Source of the DNA: Pseudomonadales bacterium
GTDB taxonomy: Bacteria; Pseudomonadota; Gammaproteobacteria; Pseudomonadales; Azotimanducaceae
NCBI GenBank assembly: GCA_028281005.1
Contig: JANQKS010000056.1
Span: 34,263-98,262, forward strand
Direction of reading: 5' to 3'
Length of the DNA: 64,000 bases
Shown here one piece after another: positions 61,116 to 64,000 of the stretch. How positions within the stretch are numbered: position 1 is the first letter of the stretch; each line of letters begins with the position of its first letter. Under the pieces are notes generated by a model that made no database searches, was not told where the DNA came from, and saw only the letters and a program-made list of their open reading frames with translations. Made by a program: the position numbers and the translations under genes.

Positions 61116-61846
61116 CCCGTCCACCCGCCACCGACGGATACAAAACCATGTATCTCATCAAGCGCAAAGCGAACACCAGCCGTGAAGAACTTGTGGCGCA
61201 CTGGTTTGCCAATCATATGCCGCTTGTGATCGAGTCCATGGCGCAGCAAAAAGCTGAAGATAAGCTGCACGCCAGCCGTTACATCGCCACGTTGTTTGAT
61301 GCCGTGCCGGATGGCTCGTACCCGTGGGACGGTATGGCCCAACTATGGTGGCCCATAGTGTTACCCCGCCCATCCAGCCCGCACGGCGCCGAACCCACCG
61401 ATTCCTTCCAACAAAAGGCGGAACCTTACGTGCCCTGGCCCACCACCGAGTATGTGGTGCTCGACGGCAGCGAGCGGCTCCCGGTTGAACCGCTCACACT
61501 AAACTCACCCTTTCCGACAACTCGCAGCGGATTCTGCAAAATCACCTTCTTGGTCAAAGCCAAACCCGGCGCCGACTACGATGCGTTTTTTGCCCACTGG
61601 TTAGATGTGCACGTTCCCAACGTATGCCAGGTCATGGCGCAGGTCGACGGGTTCCGTTATGTCGTCAGCCACAGCGTAGAGCCGGACGTTGAACCCTATG
61701 CCGGTATGGCAGAACTGTATTTTGAGAATGCCGAGGGCTGGCGTCAGTACAAGCAAAACATCCAGCCAGATGGCATGGAACAATGGGCAGCCGAAGACGG
61801 CACATTGGTGCTGCGCGCGCAGACCGAAATGATCGGAATTCCCTGA
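61112..61846 (+). CDS. Protein with two EthD-type dimeric alpha/beta-barrel domains
   Basis: A 244-residue protein overlapping modC by 4 bp (ATGA). The first half contains KTMYLIKRKANTSREELVAH with HWFANHMP, the second CKITFLVKAKPGADYDAF with HWLDVHVPNVCQV. Each is an EthD/DABB-like half with the conserved His. Relatives take part in degradation of ethers or polyketide cyclisation. Its coupling to modABC suggests it works with, or is a passenger beside, a molybdenum enzyme; no such enzyme is in the window. Confidence 0.72.
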   Translation: MTRPPATDGYKTMYLIKRKANTSREELVAHWFANHMPLVIESMAQQKAEDKLHASRYIATLFDAVPDGSYPWDGMAQLWWPIVLPRPSSPHGAEPTDSFQQKAEPYVPWPTTEYVVLDGSERLPVEPLTLNSPFPTTRSGFCKITFLVKAKPGADYDAFFAHWLDVHVPNVCQVMAQVDGFRYVVSHSVEPDVEPYAGMAELYFENAEGWRQYKQNIQPDGMEQWAAEDGTLVLRAQTEMIGIP

Positions 61847-61967
61847 CATCAGTACCGAATCTCTGGTACCCAGCCAACGCCGGCTGCAGCGCCCGCCGGA
61901 CTTTACCGGCGAACGGCTGACTCACTTCACTCAGGTATTTGTCCGCCATGGCTTAGTTGGCGCAATC

Positions 61968-62450
61968 TTGGGTAGTGTATGCCTCGCCATTCCCGAAATG
62001 CGCGGCTTGTTAGCAGAAGCCCTGTCTGCGCTTGGCCACGCACCGTTACGCTACGCGTTCATTGGCCTGTGCATATTTGGTGTGATGCTGGCCTATGCCT
62101 GGTACCTGGACCGCCGCGTGGATGCCGCCGCCATGGGTTGGATGCTCTATCTGTTGGCCGTGTCTATTTGGGAGGAGTGGGTGTTTCGGCTTGCGTTACC
62201 CTATTTTGGCGCAGCCCAGGGTCTTGAGCTGCGAACGGTGGTGATCGCCAGCAATTTAGCATTCGGTTTAATGCACTACTTCACTTTACGCTGGAAGTGG
62301 CAATGGTGTGTGGCCGCATTTTTGGGCGGCATGGCCTTAAGCCGCAACTTCCAACAACAAGGCAATCTGGCGTTGATCATCGCGTTGCACTGGGCGGCTA
62401 CCTTTATCAATACGCCGCGGCATCCAGGAGGTAGGCCAGGACAAAATTAG
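61968..62450 (+). CDS. CPBP-family membrane protease-like protein, start uncertain
   Basis: The frame from the TTG at 61968 gives 160 residues with about four membrane helices. CPBP motifs EExxxR (WEEWVFRLALP, near 66), FGLMHYF and a later HWAATF are present, as in type II CAAX-prenyl endopeptidase relatives. The same frame is open from 61833, with no ATG, GTG or TTG in 61833-61967, and reads through a hydrophobic GLVGAILGSVCLAI, so the true start may be a rare codon such as CTG (61863) or upstream by sequencing error. Its stop overlaps the next gene by 4 bp. Confidence 0.6.
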   Translation: MGSVCLAIPEMRGLLAEALSALGHAPLRYAFIGLCIFGVMLAYAWYLDRRVDAAAMGWMLYLLAVSIWEEWVFRLALPYFGAAQGLELRTVVIASNLAFGLMHYFTLRWKWQWCVAAFLGGMALSRNFQQQGNLALIIALHWAATFINTPRHPGGRPGQN

Positions 62451-63538
62451 AGACGGCCCACAACGGAGAATACGAGTGAGTCTATGTCTGCGCCGGGTCC
62501 TTCAATGTGTAATCGATTCGCCTGCAGCTGCAGCGCCACGTGCTCGGTGATGAACCATTGGCCAGACAGCGTGTAACTGTGATCTTGTTGCGTACGAACG
62601 CTGTTCAGCGCATACGCACCCGCCACCGATAACTTCGGGTTGAAATACCAGCGCAGACTTGCGCCAGCGCGCCAGATGCCCGACACCTCAACATCAAACG
62701 CGGAGCTCGGCAGCGTCTGAATGGGAAGGTTGAGTGGGTTTTCGATAATCCGCACAGAATTCCGCAGCTCAATGTCCTGCTCGGCGTATTCTGCAAAACC
62801 GTCTATGCCGAAGTAATGTCCGGCAATGGTGCCGACGTGGCGTGCTGATAACCCCACGGCCTGGGTATCCGTGGTATTTCTGCTGTTTGAGGCGATACCT
62901 ACGCAAAAGAGTGACACTGTACAACTGGTTTGAAAGCGTGACTTAGATTCCACCTCACCCACAGAGGCATGAGCCTGAACAGAAGTTGTCTCCGTAACAT
63001 AACGCCCCACTTCCAAACGTACTTCCTGGCCATCGACGTTGCCCCCTGTCAGCAGCGTCACGTCACCGTTGGACACACCAGCACGGATCTCACCAAACCA
63101 ACCACTGGGTGCATGGATCTGCCGATAGGTAAGCTGATGCTGTTTACGCTCGGCTTCGGGTGACTGGAGTAAAACATTCACGCCGCCTATCGTCCGGGTG
63201 GGTGGCTGAGGTCGAGGGAGAGGGGTCAACCCGGGATCACTCACCGCGCCTCCAGGCGGGACGAAGTCCAACACCAGGGGTCGTAAATTGAGTTCGGTCT
63301 CCTCCTTGGTATATGCATATCGTACAAAGGAGGTCTGGCTCAGAAAACCCGCTTCCGCCAGGGGGACGGATTCTGTTTTGACGGGTTTGAAGAACCAACG
63401 CGCTGTAACGCCATACACTTCGGTGTCGGTGCCGTCCCCATCTCCATCGCCGTAAGTCGCTACTGCTTCACCGCGGAAATCAGCCGCAGCGAAAGCAGTC
63501 AATAACAGCAAGCCAAGCGTAATAACTATTTTAAGCAC
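62447..63538 (-). CDS. Secreted beta-rich protein, probably outer-membrane
   Basis: A 363-residue protein with signal peptide (VITLGLLLLTAFAAA) and no membrane helix after it. The mature part alternates hydrophobic and polar strands (e.g. SAFDVEVSGIWRAGASLRWYF, LSVAGAYALNSVRTQQDHSY), and it ends VFSVVGRL, without a classical terminal Phe. It resembles small putative porins. Asp- and Gly-rich DGDGDGTDT near residue 31 could bind calcium. No named family is recognised. Confidence 0.65.
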   Translation of the reverse strand: MLKIVITLGLLLLTAFAAADFRGEAVATYGDGDGDGTDTEVYGVTARWFFKPVKTESVPLAEAGFLSQTSFVRYAYTKEETELNLRPLVLDFVPPGGAVSDPGLTPLPRPQPPTRTIGGVNVLLQSPEAERKQHQLTYRQIHAPSGWFGEIRAGVSNGDVTLLTGGNVDGQEVRLEVGRYVTETTSVQAHASVGEVESKSRFQTSCTVSLFCVGIASNSRNTTDTQAVGLSARHVGTIAGHYFGIDGFAEYAEQDIELRNSVRIIENPLNLPIQTLPSSAFDVEVSGIWRAGASLRWYFNPKLSVAGAYALNSVRTQQDHSYTLSGQWFITEHVALQLQANRLHIEGPGADIDSLVFSVVGRL

Positions 63539-63556
63539 TGTCCCTCCGGATAGCTG

Positions 63557-64000
63557 CTACTTGATATCCACCCCTACCGGGCAATGATCCGAACCCAACA
63601 CATCTGGCCAGATAAAGGCATCCCGCACGCGTTTGGCACCACTGTTTGAAGCCAGTACGTAGTCGATACGCCAACCGACATTGTTTTCGCGTGCGCCGCC
63701 AAATTGGCGCCACCAGGTGTAATGACCTTCTTCGTTTGGGTGTTGGCGGCGAAACGTATCTACCCAACCGGCTTCAAGCCAGCGGCTCATCTCATCACGT
63801 TCCTCCGGCAAAAAACCGCTCGATTTGGTGTTGGTTTTCGGACGCGCTAAATCGATGGCCTCATGGGCGGTGTTGTAATCACCAGTCACAAACACCGGTC
63901 CGCGTTTCTTCAATTGTTCGATACGCTCAAACACAGCCCGATAGAAGCCGAGCTTGTAGGGCACCCGCGAGTTGTCTCGCTCTTTACCGCTGCCTTTGGG
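63557..64000 (-). CDS. xthA: Exodeoxyribonuclease III, C-terminal part, cut by window edge
   Basis: The last 148 residues of an exonuclease III / AP endonuclease of the EEP superfamily, with the start outside the window. Conserved features are GKERDNSRVPYKLGFY, VFVTGDYNTAHEAIDL, the late WWRQFGGARENNVGWRIDYV with catalytic Asp, and GSDHCPVGVDI with the catalytic His. It removes 3'-blocking groups and cleaves at abasic sites in base-excision repair. The gene symbol is by family; an exoA name is equally possible. Confidence 0.88.
   Translation of the reverse strand, partial: PKGSGKERDNSRVPYKLGFYRAVFERIEQLKKRGPVFVTGDYNTAHEAIDLARPKTNTKSSGFLPEERDEMSRWLEAGWVDTFRRQHPNEEGHYTWWRQFGGARENNVGWRIDYVLASNSGAKRVRDAFIWPDVLGSDHCPVGVDIK

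Noticed and set aside
1..64000. CRISPR array, phage or IS element
   Set aside because: No regularly spaced repeats of suitable size, no integrase or transposase, no structural phage gene seen.

Overview
The window reads as a chromosomal segment of a free-living gammaproteobacterium, probably a marine, aerobic, lipid-degrading lineage of the Cellvibrionales/Halieaceae kind. That placement is inferred from gene content (PtrB, Lhr, DgkA, ModABC, NfeD/slipin, many SDR/CoA enzymes, TetR and MerR regulators), not from a marker gene. No rRNA, tRNA, CRISPR array, phage or insertion-sequence transposase was recognised. Coding is dense, on both strands, with even composition to the eye.

Layout. 1-4.4 kb: end of a rhodanese, a His-rich secreted protein, a histidine phosphatase, an SDR dehydrogenase, a 161-bp element with perfect 30-bp terminal inverted repeats, a LysR regulator and a small secreted protein. 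4.4-10.4 kb: a TetR-flanked envelope operon (LolA-like protein, two FtsX-type permeases, LolD-like ATPase, outer-membrane barrel). 10.4-25.4 kb: housekeeping and hypothetical genes, including a Gfo/Idh/MocA-aldo/keto reductase fusion, a truncated SRAP gene, oligopeptidase B, the giant helicase Lhr and an HDAC-like deacetylase. 25.4-47 kb: a CoA-ester and redox catabolic island. 47-56 kb: a MerR regulator, a secreted subtilase lipoprotein with a PrcB-like partner, a kinase-like protein, a MORN/Sel1 lipoprotein, a diguanylate cyclase and an ion channel. 56-64 kb: NfeD/slipin, modABC with an EthD-domain gene, a CPBP membrane protein, a beta-rich secreted protein and the end of an exonuclease III gene.

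The strongest new signal is in the catabolic island. Four copies of an 18-bp partly palindromic site (consensus ATTGAWYRWYMAACYAAT) lie only in promoter regions: between a divergent SDR and the LLM-GST-LLM-FghA operon; over the -35 box of a MaoC-MaoC-CoA lyase-acyl-CoA dehydrogenase-SDR-MmgE/PrpD-nitronate monooxygenase operon; over the -10 box of an acyl-CoA ligase gene; and upstream of a TetR-family gene. This defines a local regulon of about 14 kb. Its core (two MaoC hydratase halves plus an Mcl1-like lyase plus an acyl-CoA dehydrogenase) looks like the final steps of the ethylmalonyl-CoA pathway (methylsuccinyl-CoA type to mesaconyl-CoA type to beta-methylmalyl-CoA type, then glyoxylate plus an acyl-CoA). 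Here it appears to serve degradation of an imported, CoA-activated acid of unknown identity.

A second coherent unit is the MerR gene, whose own promoter and that of the downstream subtilase/PrcB-like pair share a TGTAC-type site placed as MerR-family proteins use it.
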